From Diphasiastrum complanatum (Eukaryota; Streptophyta; Lycopodiopsida; Lycopodiales; Lycopodiaceae), in assembly GCA_029204225.1 (NCBI GenBank), contig CM055097.1, positions 68,061,240 through 68,125,239 of the forward strand: 64,000 nt of DNA, in the 5' to 3' direction. The position numbers and the translations under genes were made by a program. Every line of letters starts with the position of its first letter. The stretch's first letter is position 1. The notes beneath the pieces were generated by a model. The model had not been told where the DNA came from and searched no databases. It saw only the letters and a program-made list of their open reading frames with translations. Shown piece by piece: positions 33,365 to 45,169 of the stretch.

Positions 33365-34960
33365 TTGGGTCGCCATAAAACATGTGGTATGTTTGGTGTG
33401 TTGCTTAATAGTGTTCATAACACTATAGCGGGGTTTTGTACGATTATGAAGCCAGCCATTGGGTTTCTAGTTCGGATATTGCCATAGATTATACTAGAAG
33501 GTACCTTAAGTTTGAACCCATTCACTTCATAAGTAATCCATCTCAAATATTCTTTTCAATCCATTTACTAATTCTTGTATTCTCTCCAATCAAGCAAACT
33601 TAATAAGATTCAATCTTTGATGCAATTGCCATGATCTATCTACGAAAGCTTGACCATCTTTTTCAATGGTTTTGTCATGATAATGTATGTGGTTTTGGAA
33701 ATATATAATATATATATATAGCTCTAATGGTGTTTTTCAACCATGTTGAGCCATAGCTTCTCCATGTTTTTTAATGGATTAGCAATATGTGATTTATTAT
33801 GCTTGTAAATTGCAATTATGTTTGTTAAGCATATGGAATATTCTGTGAAAACAAAACAGAATCTAAATATTTCTCATGTTGACTCAAACATTAAATCAGT
33901 GAATTATTATTGACTATAAAATTATAATTCTTATTGTAGAAGGTAAATCCGTTAGTCATATCTTGCTGCATCGCACATTTAGTATAAATAGACTAATCAG
34001 ATTCCCATTCTTTAATTCCATTCATAGCCATAAAATAACGTTTACTCATCTTCTATATGTATTATGAAGTGAATTAAGACATGAGTAAAGATAGAGAGAT
34101 AAACAATGAAAATTACCTCAGTCTTCTTGCTTCTGACTTAAGTTTCAAGGGCATGTCCACAGGTTAAGGGATCTTCAGCAGGTCCGGTTCAATATGTACT
34201 TCATAGTGATTCTGAATATTTTTTATGAGCGTACAAAAGTCCTTTCAAACTGCATGTCTCCATCTTTTATTTGTCGGGTCATCTTCTTCACCTTTCCATG
34301 AATCAAACGAGAGAGAGATAAATCGATAGACAGAGATATCAGAGAGCGTAGATGTGTGTGAGAGAGAAAGAGACAGAGTGGTAGATCCACGGCTGTAGGA
34401 AGAAAGATAGAGAGATGTGCAGGTAGATAGATGGAGAGCAGGTGCGCAGGCAGATGAAGAGCACAGCAGGACGAGAAAGGAGAGAGATATGGAGCAACTG
34501 AGAGAGAGATGGAGGTGTAGCGACTAAGAGAATGAGAGAAGGTAGCAATTTCAGAGAGGGGAAGATGTTTAACAGTTGTTTAGAAAGAGAGGGAGATGTA
34601 GAACAACGATTGTTTTAAAGGGAATGGATGGATACGCTACATGAGAGAAGGATGAAGGTCTGTCCATCGCATCAAAAAGGAATATGAAAGTCTGACAATG
34701 ATTTCAGACAGAAAATAAAGCCTGACCAATGATTTCAGACAGAGATTAAGTCTGACCAGCGATGAAACAGTAGGCAAGAGTGTAGGCAAATCTGCATGAA
34801 ATGTCTTCTTCACATGATCATAGTTCCAAAATTGATCATACTATCCAATCTCTCTACATCAACAGAATGAATGAATGCTATACTCAATGCTCTCTTCTCA
34901 TCACCAAGAAAACAAGACTCTCTTCTGCTCTGAATGAACGAATGTTTTGCTTCCTCCCGG
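33365..34960. repeat. Repeat B, copy 1 (internal part)
   Basis: Non-coding 1.6 kb matched in the same orientation at 45170-46880. Shared runs are CGCCATAAAACATGTGGTA, ACACTATAGCGGGGTTTTG, a GAGAGAGATAAAT(C/T)GAT tract and CTGAATGAACGAATG near the right end. It lies between the two A copies. No gag or pol motif was seen in either copy. Confidence 0.75.
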
Positions 34961-34994
34961 ATCCTTCCTTCTTCTTCTCCACGTTGAGAGAAAA

Positions 34995-36252
34995 CGGTTC
35001 ATTTTCATTCCACTTGAAAACACCAATATCTTTCATTCTCCATTGAATCCCATCCACTAAATCCGAATTCACCAATCCTTATGAAAAATTTCATATCCAT
35101 TTGACACATGTCCATAGTAACTTGGTTGATTTCAAAAGCACGGAATAGCCCATAGTGAAAACTACTCCACTGACCATTTGAAGCATCTTTTCTTCATAAC
35201 TGAACTTCATTGAAAGAAAAAATGCCTTCAATAAGGTTTTCTAGTTTTCATATTGATACGAAGACCTTTATAAACTATTTTGGCCTTACCAAGACAATTC
35301 CTTCAAAATCTTTAATCATTGGTATTCAGATCCATTTGCCCCATTATGATTGCAACATTTGTAATGTTTTAGTCCTTCATTTTATGTAGAGACATACACT
35401 ACATTGATTTACAGTTCCAACTGCCATTTTGGTAGCATGGCTTTAGCTCTATCAGTAGTTGACCAATTCGAATTCTTCGATTTTTTTTGAAAAGCTTATT
35501 AATTTGTAAAGTAATGTTACTTCATTACTTGGTCGCAGCTTGAAGTTTTCAATTGTCGTCAATGATCTTCTTAGAAATTGTTGTTTTTTCGTTGATTGGT
35601 TGTCTTCGTCTTGAACTGAACTTTGATTGTCGTTGTTTGCACGACCCTTAGCCTTTGGACCTTTCCTTGAAACTTAAGTCAGTGCCTAAAAGGTACTTGG
35701 GCATCTTTTATTAATCATAGTTTAACAAGTACATTGATCAATTACAACAAAAATAACTCTAATTTGTTTGATATAATTGTCATTTGAAGATTGATTATGA
35801 CATTTGAACATGCCATATAATCTCATAGCTACTCTTTAACATAGCCACATTTGTATATCAGTAAAAAGTGGCATATTAGCAGATTTTGCACCTATGAGAT
35901 ACATCTAGCACATTTTCTTCTGTAAAATCAGCATCAATGATTATAGTTGCTGAAATTTTGAAATTTTGACCAGAAAAATGCACTACATGTTTTTCCCCCA
36001 CTTAAATGTGAAGCGTCCCCGCGAACAGAGAAATAGTGTTTGACATTTGATTTTGTATCATAAAGCCATTGATTTAGCCTTACGATCTTTTCATCTTTTC
36101 AACATCTCAAGGTTTTCTTTGTTAATTAATGGGCTCAGCACACAATATAGTGTGATGCTAACCATTATTATTCAGCAGCATGAATCCAATGGCCATTGAT
36201 TTAGCCTTTAGATCTTTCAACAACATTGTCTTTATCCAAAATGAAAATCTTG
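34995..36252. repeat. Repeat A, copy 2 (right arm)
   Basis: Same order as 31965-33364 with an alternative middle portion at about 35290-35640. It ends at ATCCAAAATGAAAATC like copy 1. Together with 31965-34960 it forms an A-B-A structure of about 4.3 kb. Confidence 0.7.
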
Positions 36253-36297
36253 CATTACATCCAGCCCGTGTCTAAAGAAAATATGCTCCCACTCTCA

Positions 36298-36487
36298 TCA
36301 AATTATAATGTAATGCCCATCATCAAAACCATGCATTGTTGGGAAATGTTGATGCAATCTTCATTGTTGTAACAAGATATGAATGTAGTTTCTCAAATTA
36401 TAATGTAATGCCCATCATCAAAACCATGCATTGTTGGGAAATGTTGATGCAATCTTCATTGTTGTAACAAGATATGAATGCAGTTTC
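36298..36487. repeat. 95-bp tandem duplication
   Basis: TCAAATTATAATGTAATGCC through GATATGAATG(T/C)AGTTTC is present twice head-to-tail, starting at 36298 and 36393, almost identical. It is therefore a recent local duplication. Confidence 0.95.
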
Positions 36488-37520
36488 TCAGCTTTGTGCC
36501 TAGGTCTTCATATAATGTAGTGTGTGCAATGCAACCTATTTTAAAAGTTGGATCTTCGTCATTCACATTGTGAATATCTTTGTCTCTCATAAAAGTCTAT
36601 TCGCTTCTTAAATAATAGAATTTTTTTCTTAAAAAGCAAATATTCATGCTATACCTCACATTTCTACTCTCATAGATAGATTTTGAATTGAAATATGATA
36701 TTTTCTATCCTTACAAAAGAAAATCTATGATGCAATCATATCTCTCAAGACTTTATGAATAACAAAATAGAAAACTCTCATCATTTTCTCTCCACTCATG
36801 CTTCCACTCATCACTCAAAAGTTCTCACAAATACTCTTAATAAGGGATCCAAGATAGCCTTCAGCAGCAACTTCGATATAGATCAATGATCATTAATGAG
36901 AGTTGTTGTTGTTTTTTTTTTTTTTATAATTTTTTTTTTTAAATCTGTGCTCATCTCCCCACTGGTAATGTTTTATCCCTTCCAAATCTTCATATTTTCT
37001 CTCAATACCACCCTCATGACACTATTCAACAAAAATGTCCATCCCATGCATTAGAACATTGCATCCCATCTTCAAATCAATGCATAATGCAAGTAGACAT
37101 GCAATGCAACGTATCTGTCTTTATATAGGATGGATGCATACATCACAGTGGCTATATGATGCAAGTGTAATGTGTGTGGATATTTTACCTCCAATCTTCA
37201 TATAGAGTGTATCACCTTCCAAGATGTGTATTATATCCTTCTGAAATAAGATGAAATATTTTTCTCAAGATAGCCTCTCACACATTTGTGTCATAAAACT
37301 AAAGTTAGTTGTTCAATTCATGGTAGTTGAACCACTAGTTTTTCCTTACTATAAGATTAAAACATATAGGTATTTGACAGATATGGCAAATTGAGTTTGT
37401 AAAAATATAACCATTAAAATCCGTACATCTCATCCATAAACACACACTATATTTGATTTTGTATTGGATCCTACAAAATATGAAGTTCACATTGATACGT
37501 AAATTTCTTAATCCTCCATT
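36488..37520. other. Spacer, no gene seen
   Basis: AT-rich sequence with a long T tract at about 36911-36940. A minus-strand open frame at 37335-37622 overlaps LTR sequence and has no recognisable content. Confidence 0.4.
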
Positions 37521-38055
37521 CAGTACCCTGATTCTAGATTGTTCAACAAGATATAGTTCAGAAGATATGGCTAATTCACAATCTAGCATGCTAATCAATA
37601 GACTATGATAGCAATGAATCAAAGAATGATTAAAAGTTCAAGATTACAGTGTTTTAGAATTAGCTTCAACACGAGTTAGCGAGAGAAAGCTAGAGAGATA
37701 ACAAGAAAAACAGTTTAGATCCAACCAAGCATGAGATAGCTACAAAACTTTGGTTCTACATTACTTTGTGAATATGAATGATATGTACATATATAGAAGA
37801 GCCAAAATTCGTGGTACTCCTTGCATTCAATGCACATCCTACATCTATTCAAGTGCAAACAACTATTAACTTGACACCTAACTGCTAGCATGCACAGGTT
37901 GCACCTAATTTCTACCTACTTTCTCCAAATGGCAATATCTCAACTAGCCATGTACAAATCTACATGCATGTGTCCATTAGAGTGATTGCATGCTTTGCAT
38001 GTCACTATGGAAACTTAGGACATCACGCATTTATTGTGGCTCGAGTTTCTACAAG
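37521..38055 (-). mobile_element. Extra partial LTR in tandem with the 3' LTR
   Basis: Nearly the same as 38090-38624, at a constant offset of 569 bp (for example CAGTACCCTGATTCTAGATT at 37521 and 38090). It ends in CTACAAG and joins directly to AGCGATTGATCTTGATTAAG of the next LTR, where CACAAG stands in the intact LTR at 42.16 kb. The join is at a short shared ACAAG, so slipped or unequal recombination between LTRs is likely. Confidence 0.85.
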
Positions 38056-38878
38056 AGCGATTGATCTTGATTAAGCTTTGTGATTGGCACAGTACCCTGA
38101 TTCTAGATTGTTCAACAAGATCTAGTTCAGAAGATATGGCTAATTCACAATCTAGCATGCTAATCAATAGACTATGATAGCAATGAATCAAAGAATTATT
38201 AAAAGTACAAGATTATAGTGTTTTAGCATTAGCTTCAACACGAGTTAGAGAGAGAAAGCTAGAGAGATAACAAGAAAAACAGTTTAGATCCAACCAGGCA
38301 TGAGATAGCTACAAAACTTTGGTTCTACATTACTTTGTGAATGAGAATGATATGTACATATATAGGAGAGCCAAAATTCGTGGTACTCCTTGCATTCAAT
38401 GCACATCCTACACCTATTCAAGTGCAAACAACTATTAACTTGACACCTAATTGCTAGCATGCACAGGTTGCACCTAACTTCTACCTACTTTCTCCAAATG
38501 GCAATTTCTCAACTAGCCATGTACAAATCTACATGCATGTGTCCATTAGAGTGATTGCATGCTTTGCATGTCACTATGGAAACTTAGGACATTATGCATT
38601 TATTGTGGCTCGAGTTTCTACAAGGTCATAATTGACCAATTCCATGTGAATCTCTATATGCATGTCAAACTAGACATTGTCAACATTATTGCATATCATA
38701 CTAGACCAACTAGACTTTATGCATGTCACTGGAATTTGATCTACCTAACCCAAACTCGCCCTATTCTACAAGGATATGTGCTCAATTCACATACCTTGGA
38801 TATGTACAAAATATCTACATGGGTAGGATCCCCCAAACATTAACAACAGATGATAGATATGTTTTACAATTTTTAACA
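38056..38878 (-). mobile_element. 3' LTR of the minus-strand copia element
   Basis: Matches 42123-42972 throughout, except for the first 30-40 bp on the plus-strand left, lost at the tandem join. It also carries a 17-bp insertion near 38660 absent from the partner LTR. It ends at TTTTTAACA (38878), and the polypurine tract lies next to it (CTCCTCCTTTAAA on the plus strand, 38879-38891). Confidence 0.85.
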
Positions 38879-38973
38879 CTCCTCCTTTAAATATATCTAT
38901 CTGATGTTGGTGAAGATCCTTTGAGTTTGGATTCTTTGCTTTGCATTTGAAGTGAATATGAACAAAGAATCCA

Positions 38974-39374
38974 TCATAGCAGTTTGCTTACCAAATCCAC
39001 GAGTTCTCTTTGATAGAAATCTTTTCCAAATGCCTTTGAAAAATATTCCACCAACCTGCTACTATGCCAATGTACCTCCTGCATGTCTGATGTTGATCTT
39101 GGGTATGCAAAGTCCACATGCATGAAGTTGGCTGCAAGAAAAACTGAAAAAATCGAGGCTTCCATGCCTCATCATGACCACAAAGATCATAAAGATCAAG
39201 ATTGTACCATGAGCAATATTCAAGATTAAGCATACTAGCTTTACTAGTCCAAAAAATATGAACTCTATCCAAAATGGATCTAATCTTGAAAACATACTCA
39301 AACTTGATCAAATTAAGGCTAAATACTTCCTTGAGGGTGTAAGTGTCCTCAGTGGATGCTTCACTTAACCTCAC
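38974..39374 (-). pseudogene. Degenerate copia RNase H tail
   Basis: The minus strand reads HWHSSRLVEYFSKAFGKDFY then QRELVDLVSKLL. This lines up loosely with the copia terminus (H-x-x-S/T-x-x-x-x-A-D-x-x-T-K-x-L-x-K-x-x-F) but has lost the A-D-I-x-T-K core. Upstream frames (RLSEASTEDTYTLKEVFSLN and so on) are not recognisable. Its place just before the polypurine tract supports the reading. Confidence 0.4.
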
Positions 39375-39539
39375 AAGAAGTTTATTATATGCCTCAATAC
39401 ATGAAAAAACTTATTTTTTCAAACTATGAGTACTAAACTCATACTTTCTCTTACTCAATTTAAGAGCATACAAATGATGGTACAACATCTTGCTTTCTAG
39501 ATGTTTTGGAAACATAATCAAGTCACAAAAGACAAGAAT

Positions 39540-40232
39540 TCATTTCAAACTAAAGACTTCATTCAAAAACAAAATAGTCTTACTTGATCTTTGAGATAAG
39601 CAAATCTTAATTAAGCAAGATACATCATTAATCAAAGAAAAAGAACAATAGGTGAGTAAAACAAAATGAATACCACCTTTACTTATCTTTTCTTTTCCAT
39701 GAAATAAGATAAACAAGGACTCGGCCTTGTACAATGATGAAGATATCCTTGGACATGCATGTTGAGGATACTCCTCCTCAAACCTTGACCTCATCACAAC
39801 TTGATTACTTGCCATAGTAATGACTTGTGATGCACTATGAGACACTGTGCTCTCGGCCACTTCCAAGATAGAAAATAGATCTTCAAAATCAAGAACTTCT
39901 CCATGCTCAAACACCTTCGAGATAGAGAGTGTAAAGGCTATGTAGCCTTTCTTGGTGGATAAGCATCCACCCATGATCCACAGACTAGGATCACCATCCT
40001 TCTTTCTTTCCAAGAAACTACATACAAAACAATAGTCTTCAAGAACACTGAGGTATACAACCTTAGGCTTATATCTGAACAATACTTCATAAAGTGCACT
40101 CCTTCCATTAGCTTCATAACTCCATAAAGTTTTGCATGATGGAACATACACATGCACCAAAAAACTTGAAGAGACAAGACAGCCAAATGTAACTTGTGGA
40201 TCCATCAATAGTACATGCAAAACAAGAAACAC
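39540..40232 (-). pseudogene. Copia integrase scraps
   Basis: A 230-codon frame with weak likeness to the integrase C-terminal linker: FGCLV...VHVYVPSCK, and KGYIAFTLSISKVFEHGEVL with DFEDLF, compared with the usual K-G-Y-x-x-x-D-P-x-x-x-K-V-x-x-S-R-D-V-x-F. It has been rearranged by small indels. The DDE core is not visible. The 3' end (ILFHGKEKISKGGIHFVLLT onward) is not recognisable. Confidence 0.4.
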
Positions 40233-40866
40233 CTTCCTTGCTTACTGATAAAGAAAGATGAGCATCAGAATGTTCCAACTCCATAGAATGTTCTGTCTTT
40301 TTAGAAGACATTAAATATGGATCCATAAGTGATTTTGCCATAGAATAAGCCACTCTTGGCTTGATCTTCTTGACTATAATAGGCATAGACCTGAAGCTGA
40401 AAACATACAACTTCCTATGCCATAGCTCCTCCTTGGAAACATAAGTCATCAATGCAGCATCACATAAACTTGAATTTTCATGCACATCTAGCTTGAAAAT
40501 ACCTCCATATCTAGATCCACTTGCAAGGATCTTATCTTCTTTCTTTATGAAACAACCATTGATATTGAAAACCAGTTCATAACCATCATCTAACAACTTT
40601 CCTACACTAATCACACTCTTTGTGAGATTAGGCACATAGAGAACATTGGAAAGTGTAAAATTCATAGAAGATGTAAGTTTTAAGGAACAACTTCCAGCAC
40701 CTTCAATTGCACATGCATCACCAACTGCTGTGTATATTGATTTCTTAGGATCTAGAACAGATTCAATAGAAACAAAAGAATCTTTGGAGCAACTCATATG
40801 AGTTGTTGCTCCACTATCAATATACCATGATACATCATTAAAGGGTAAAGAAGAAAAACTAGACAT
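40114..40866 (-). pseudogene. Copia protease and pre-integrase domain
   Basis: Open for 250 codons. It has an intact retropepsin active site, WYIDSGATTHMSCSKDSF, then FTLSNVLYVPNLTKSVISVG and KLLDDGYELVFNINGCFIKK, the standard protease body. GAG-pre-integrase follows with KEELWHRKLYVFSF, where the L-W-H-x-R-L-G-H zinc ligands are altered. VSCFACTIDGSTSYIWLSCL suggests shifted integrase remnants. The frame overlaps 39540-40232 in another phase, indicating a frameshift. Confidence 0.8.
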
Positions 40867-40973
40867 CAGAAGAGATGCCTCTTTACAACTTGCATGTGAG
40901 TCTTCTATGATACAACTGGTTTGAACTTCTTGTGTCTTCTTCTTGAAGTTAGAAGGATGAGCTGACTCATCTT

Positions 40974-41354
40974 CTACTCCGCCATAGTCTTTGTTCTTTG
41001 CTTTTTTCTTGGTAAAGGCACGAGAGTACTGGTTCTTACTCCTCTTTCTTGACTGATCTCGGCTTCATGAAGGTTCTTCAGAGTCTCCCAAGTCTCCTTT
41101 GTTGAGGTGCATGAACTAATCTCTCTCAACATCTCATCAGAGATGTGCAATTTGATGATATGTAGAGCAATTCTTGCTCTCTTCTTGAATCTCTGAGCCT
41201 CATCAAAAGCTGCAGGTTCAACTTCAGTTCTAGTTACAATATCCATTACACCATAGAGAATCAACAAGGATTCTATCCTATCCTTCCATACTGAATAGTT
41301 GAAGGTATCTAGTCTCTCACTAGCTTCAAAGAGAAAATCTCCTATAGATGCCAT
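40974..41354 (-). pseudogene. Copia gag
   Basis: Starts at ATG 41354 (MASIGDFLFEASERLDTFNY) and shows the N-Y-S-V-W-K-D-R-I-E-S signature, MDIVTRTEVEPA, then RARIALHIIKLHISDEMLRE, ISSCTSTKETWETLKNLHEA. It runs into a basic region (PRKKQRTKTMAE) after about 126 codons. The rest of gag and its zinc knuckle are missing or frame-shifted before the protease at 40866. The primer-binding site lies 760 bp upstream. Confidence 0.85.
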
Positions 41355-42110
41355 GAATGTGAAGACTCTTGTAATTGGACTGCAATATGTTTGAGCTTGT
41401 TCCTATCTAACTTAAAGTTGCTGCTCTCTTTCACTATAGGTATTTTCAAAAAATGTACTACCTTTCTATGTGAAACACATGCAACTGTATTTGAGACAGA
41501 TCTCAAATATTCCACAAGACAAGCTAACTAGATCAGATACACAAAGTGGATTGAGACACTTTGGTTAGTTTGAATCCTACTTTTGGCACGTGTGAAATGC
41601 AACAAAAGAAAACACTATTGACACTCAAAAGGCTCAAAGGGTGTTCAATGACTTCAAACTTAGTCTTGATCTTTAGTTTCTTGTGTAGGATGCTCAAAAC
41701 CATGAATTCTGAACAAAGTAAAAATTGATTCAAATCAAAATATTGTCACTCGGATTTTGGACCTATCCTAATCCTCTTTAAGAGCTTATAACTCTTGCTA
41801 GACACTCAGATTGATTTGGTTTCAATTTCTATGGAAAGTACAGATCATAAGCTTTCCATCAAGCTATAAACTGCTATTTTTGGATCTATCAGCAAGGAAA
41901 ACAAAGGGATTGAAAATCTCTGATTTTCACAAGTGCGGAATTCCAGAATTCTGTACTACCTCAATTCAGGTCTGAAAATTCTAATTCAGGTCTGATTTGA
42001 TCCAATTACACTTCAGAGAAATGTTAGAAAAGGTGAAAAACTGCTTTTTTGCTTGTTTATCTCTCAATTTCTTGTACTATTAGGGAAATTAGCATGTAAA
42101 GCTTAATGAG

Positions 42111-42122
42111 GCTCTGATACCA
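42111..42122 (-). promoter_or_regulatory. Copia primer-binding site (initiator tRNA-Met)
   Basis: TGGTATCAGAGC on the minus strand, exactly adjacent to the LTR end at 42123. It is perfect for the plant copia consensus and sets the 5' LTR of this minus-strand element. Confidence 0.92.
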
Positions 42123-42972
42123 TGTTGAAAATTCCAGAATTCACACGTGTGGGGAATGTCCACAAGAGTGACTGATCTTGATTAAGCTTTGCGATTGGCA
42201 CAGTACCCTGATTCTAGATTGTTCAACAAGATCTAGTTCAGAAGATATGGCTAATTCACAATCTAGCATGCTAATCAATAGACTATGATAGCAATGAATC
42301 AAAGAATGATTAAAAGTACAAGATTACAGTGTTTTAGCAGTAGCTTCAACACGAGTTAGAGAGAGAAAGCTAGAGAGATAGCAAGAAAAATAGTTTAGAT
42401 CCAACCAAGCATGAGATAGCTACAAAACTTTGGTTCTACATTACTTTGTGAATGAGAATGATATGTACATATATAGGAGAGCCAAAATTCGTGGTACTCC
42501 TTGCATTCAATGCACATTCTACACCTATTCAAGTGCAAACAACTATTAACTTGACACCTAACTGCTAGCTTGCAGAGGTTGCACCTAACTTCTACCTACC
42601 TTCTCCAAATGGCAATTTCTCAACTAGCCATGTACAAATCTACATGCATGTGTCCATTAGAGTGATTGCATGCTTTGCATGTCACTATGGAAACTTAGGA
42701 CATTATGCATTTATTGTGGCTCGAGTTTCTACAAGGTCATAATTGACCAATTCCATGTGAAAACTAGACATTGTCAACATTATTGCATATCATACTAGAC
42801 CAACTAGACTTTATGCATGTCACTGGAATTTGATCTATCTAATCCAAACTCGCCCTATTCTACAAGGATATGTTCTCAATTCACATACCTTGGATATGTA
42901 CAAAATATTTACATGGGTAGGATCCGCCAAACATTAACAACAGATGAGAGATATGTTTTACAATTTTTAACA
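42123..42972 (-). mobile_element. 5' LTR of the minus-strand copia element
   Basis: 850 bp, plus-strand ends TGTTGAAAATTCC and CAATTTTTAACA, giving TG...CA and near-perfect terminal inverted repeats. It contains one CACACGTGTG palindrome at 42142-42151 and a TATATA stretch near 42466-42474 suited to the minus strand. The partner LTR is at 38056-38878. The bases outside are TTAAG; no matching duplication is found because the other side was altered by the LTR tandem. Confidence 0.9.
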
Positions 42973-43034
42973 TTAAGTAGATATGTCATTGATCAATTTA
43001 TCATGTATAACATTTTGATCCACAAGTGTAACCA

Positions 43035-44376
43035 CTAATTTATCATTGATTGATATTTCAATATCCGTACCATATAATGGATTAATGTAATCATTATTCC
43101 AATGGCTAAATTCTTGAAAAATTCTCTTTCATTTTGGTTTTCCACATTAGTTTCTTCATATAGCTCATTGTTAATCAGCTTCAAAGATGAGTGATCCAAC
43201 TTGGATAATTCTAATTCTCTTAGCATTAACTCTTCATCATATTCATGAAAAACTTGTAACTCATCCATCTTAGATGATAAATCCTTTTGATCTTTCTTTG
43301 AATCAGATGAGCTATCATTTTTTTCCTTGGGAAATGGAATTTATCTCTTGACCTCGCAACCTTTCATCAATGTCACTTGTATTGGAAGTAATGATTTTCT
43401 TTATGAATTCTTCTACTCCAACAAAACTATCTTCAATTTCTTGATCATTCACTAATAATGGTAATATTTGACTTTCAGGTTGTGATCTCCATATGTCATT
43501 TGGTAGCATTTCTTCCTTAAAAAGACATTGACTTTGCAACAAGTTAAAATCAACCAAATTTGTCTTGTTCTACTTCCTCAATAGCATATTTATCAATTGT
43601 AGCATCATATATATTTTCCAATTTTTCATTATCATTATATAAAGACTCCATCGGTTCAAAGTATACATCAATGGAATGCACCACATCCTGAGTATCTTTA
43701 CAACAATTGTTTTCTTCAATGACAATATTAACTTCATTTGATTGATCAATCTCAAAATTTTTACTAAATTCTTCTTGCAACATAGTATTTTCTTTAACTT
43801 TAAAATGATTTGTTTGAATAGGATCATCAAAATAACATGATTCATTTTTTGTAAGAAATTTAAAAATAGATGATACTCTAGCATAGCAGGAAGGGATTCC
43901 TACATCAAATTCATCCAAGGATCTATCTATCCAACTCTTCTTATCAAGTTCTTCTATTTCTGTCATCATTTTATCTGCATGTTCTAATGCAACTGCCCTT
44001 GAGATAGCTTCCTCAAAAGTCTTAGGAACTTTTGAGAGAATACCATATGCCATGTCATTAGGCAAACTTGATATAAACCAAGATAAGAAAAACTCTTCTC
44101 CTGGTCTTTCACTTAATCTTTTAGCCAAACAATTGATTCTATCAACAAAGCTTTTGATAGATTCATTTTGTTTCAATTTAATTTCATTTAGTAATTTGAT
44201 AATATCAAAAGAGTAATTCCATCTCCTAAACCTATCCAAGAAGCTAAATAATCTAAACATATCATCATCTACTTCTTCGTAATTTTGTTTATGAACCTTT
44301 GAATATGTAAATCTGCATCTTCATCTTCATTTCCATTATAACTGGGTAGACTGGCACTTTCTTCATCCATTGACAT
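43035..44376 (-). pseudogene. Ty3/gypsy-type gag
   Basis: Starts near ATG 44376 (MSMDEESASLPSYNGNEDED, ADLHIQRFINKI). After a break it continues RFRRWNYSFDIIKLLNEIKL, KQNESIKSFVDRINCLAKRL, EEFFLSWFISSLPNDMAYGI and KTFEEAISRAVALEHADKM, the shape of a plant retrotransposon gag capsid. A long acidic region (EEVNIVIEENNCCKD-like) follows in two further frames down to 43035. No zinc knuckle or protease remains. The copia 5' LTR begins 63 bp beyond its end, so copia may have inserted into it. Confidence 0.65.
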
Positions 44377-44489
44377 TGTTTTTTTGTTTTTTTTTTTTTT
44401 TTTATATGTTCTATTGGATTGTTGTAAAATGGTCGTAGAAATGATTTTTTTTTCAATTATAGCTTTGGGGATAATGATTGATTTCAATT

Positions 44490-45165
44490 TTGAATTGGAC
44501 TTACTTAGTTTGTAATACTTATAGCTTCTTTAGCTAGTTCTCTTCATCTTTCATTTCTAAGTGTTTTCTTCTTCTTCTTTTTCACAAATTTTTTTTTTCT
44601 TTTTTTTGTTTATCAAGTATGAATAACACTCATTCAAGACATGCAATTTCGATACGGTCCTCTTGAGTGACTTTCCTTGTCTACTTCAAGATGGCACCCA
44701 CTAGGCTAGGATGGTGGGGCTAAGCTTCACACCTACACCTCTCTGTCCAACACTATACCTTACTTCTTCTACAAATCTTGAAACTGTTGTACTACACAAT
44801 CATGAAAACATTCAATCTTGCTCACACATCTCACAAATATCACCAAGTCCAAACAACAAGTTTTATCATACAATACTATCATGATCAAAAGTTACAATCA
44901 TTCATTTTTCATCTATACAATCATTAAATAATGATTGTCCATTCAAAATCAAAACACATATAAAGGATTTCACATGGTCAATTCCATGTGGAAAATTCAA
45001 TTTTTTTTCTTCTTCTTTTTCATCAAGATGTATGTTTCCCTTTTGTATTCGTCCAATTTCTTTCACATTAGGAGCATTGATATCACTTCTAAACCTTCTA
45101 AATCCTCTATGGCAGTATGAACTAGGATATCCCTAGAGTATCTGGCTTTCATGGATCTAAATTTC
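44490..45165. other. Spacer, no gene seen
   Basis: T-rich tracts and unique-looking sequence between the gag fragment and the second B repeat. Nothing was recognised. Confidence 0.4.
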
Positions 45166-45169
45166 ATTG

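Larger units (their letters stand above)
38879..42122 (-). mobile_element. Copia element internal region, non-autonomous
   Basis: Bounded by a polypurine tract at 38879 and a perfect primer-binding site at 42111-42122. At about 3.2 kb it is shorter than the 4-5 kb needed for complete copia gag-pol. Gag, protease and a pre-integrase remnant are recognisable. After that come scraps of integrase, then nothing resembling the RT catalytic core, and finally a degenerate RNase H tail near 39.0 kb. With LTRs present at both ends it could have been mobilised only in trans. Confidence 0.75.

Noticed and set aside
34339-34548. Possible small secreted or membrane protein on the minus strand (repeated at 46341-46523)
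   Set aside because: The frame lies in the GA-rich part of repeat B; its hydrophobic look comes from CT-rich codons, and it is not kept intact between the two copies.
44385-44403. Poly-A/T tracts as signs of LINE or SINE insertions (also 30280 and 36911)
   Set aside because: No LINE RT or endonuclease motifs, no pol III A/B boxes and no flanking duplications could be seen.
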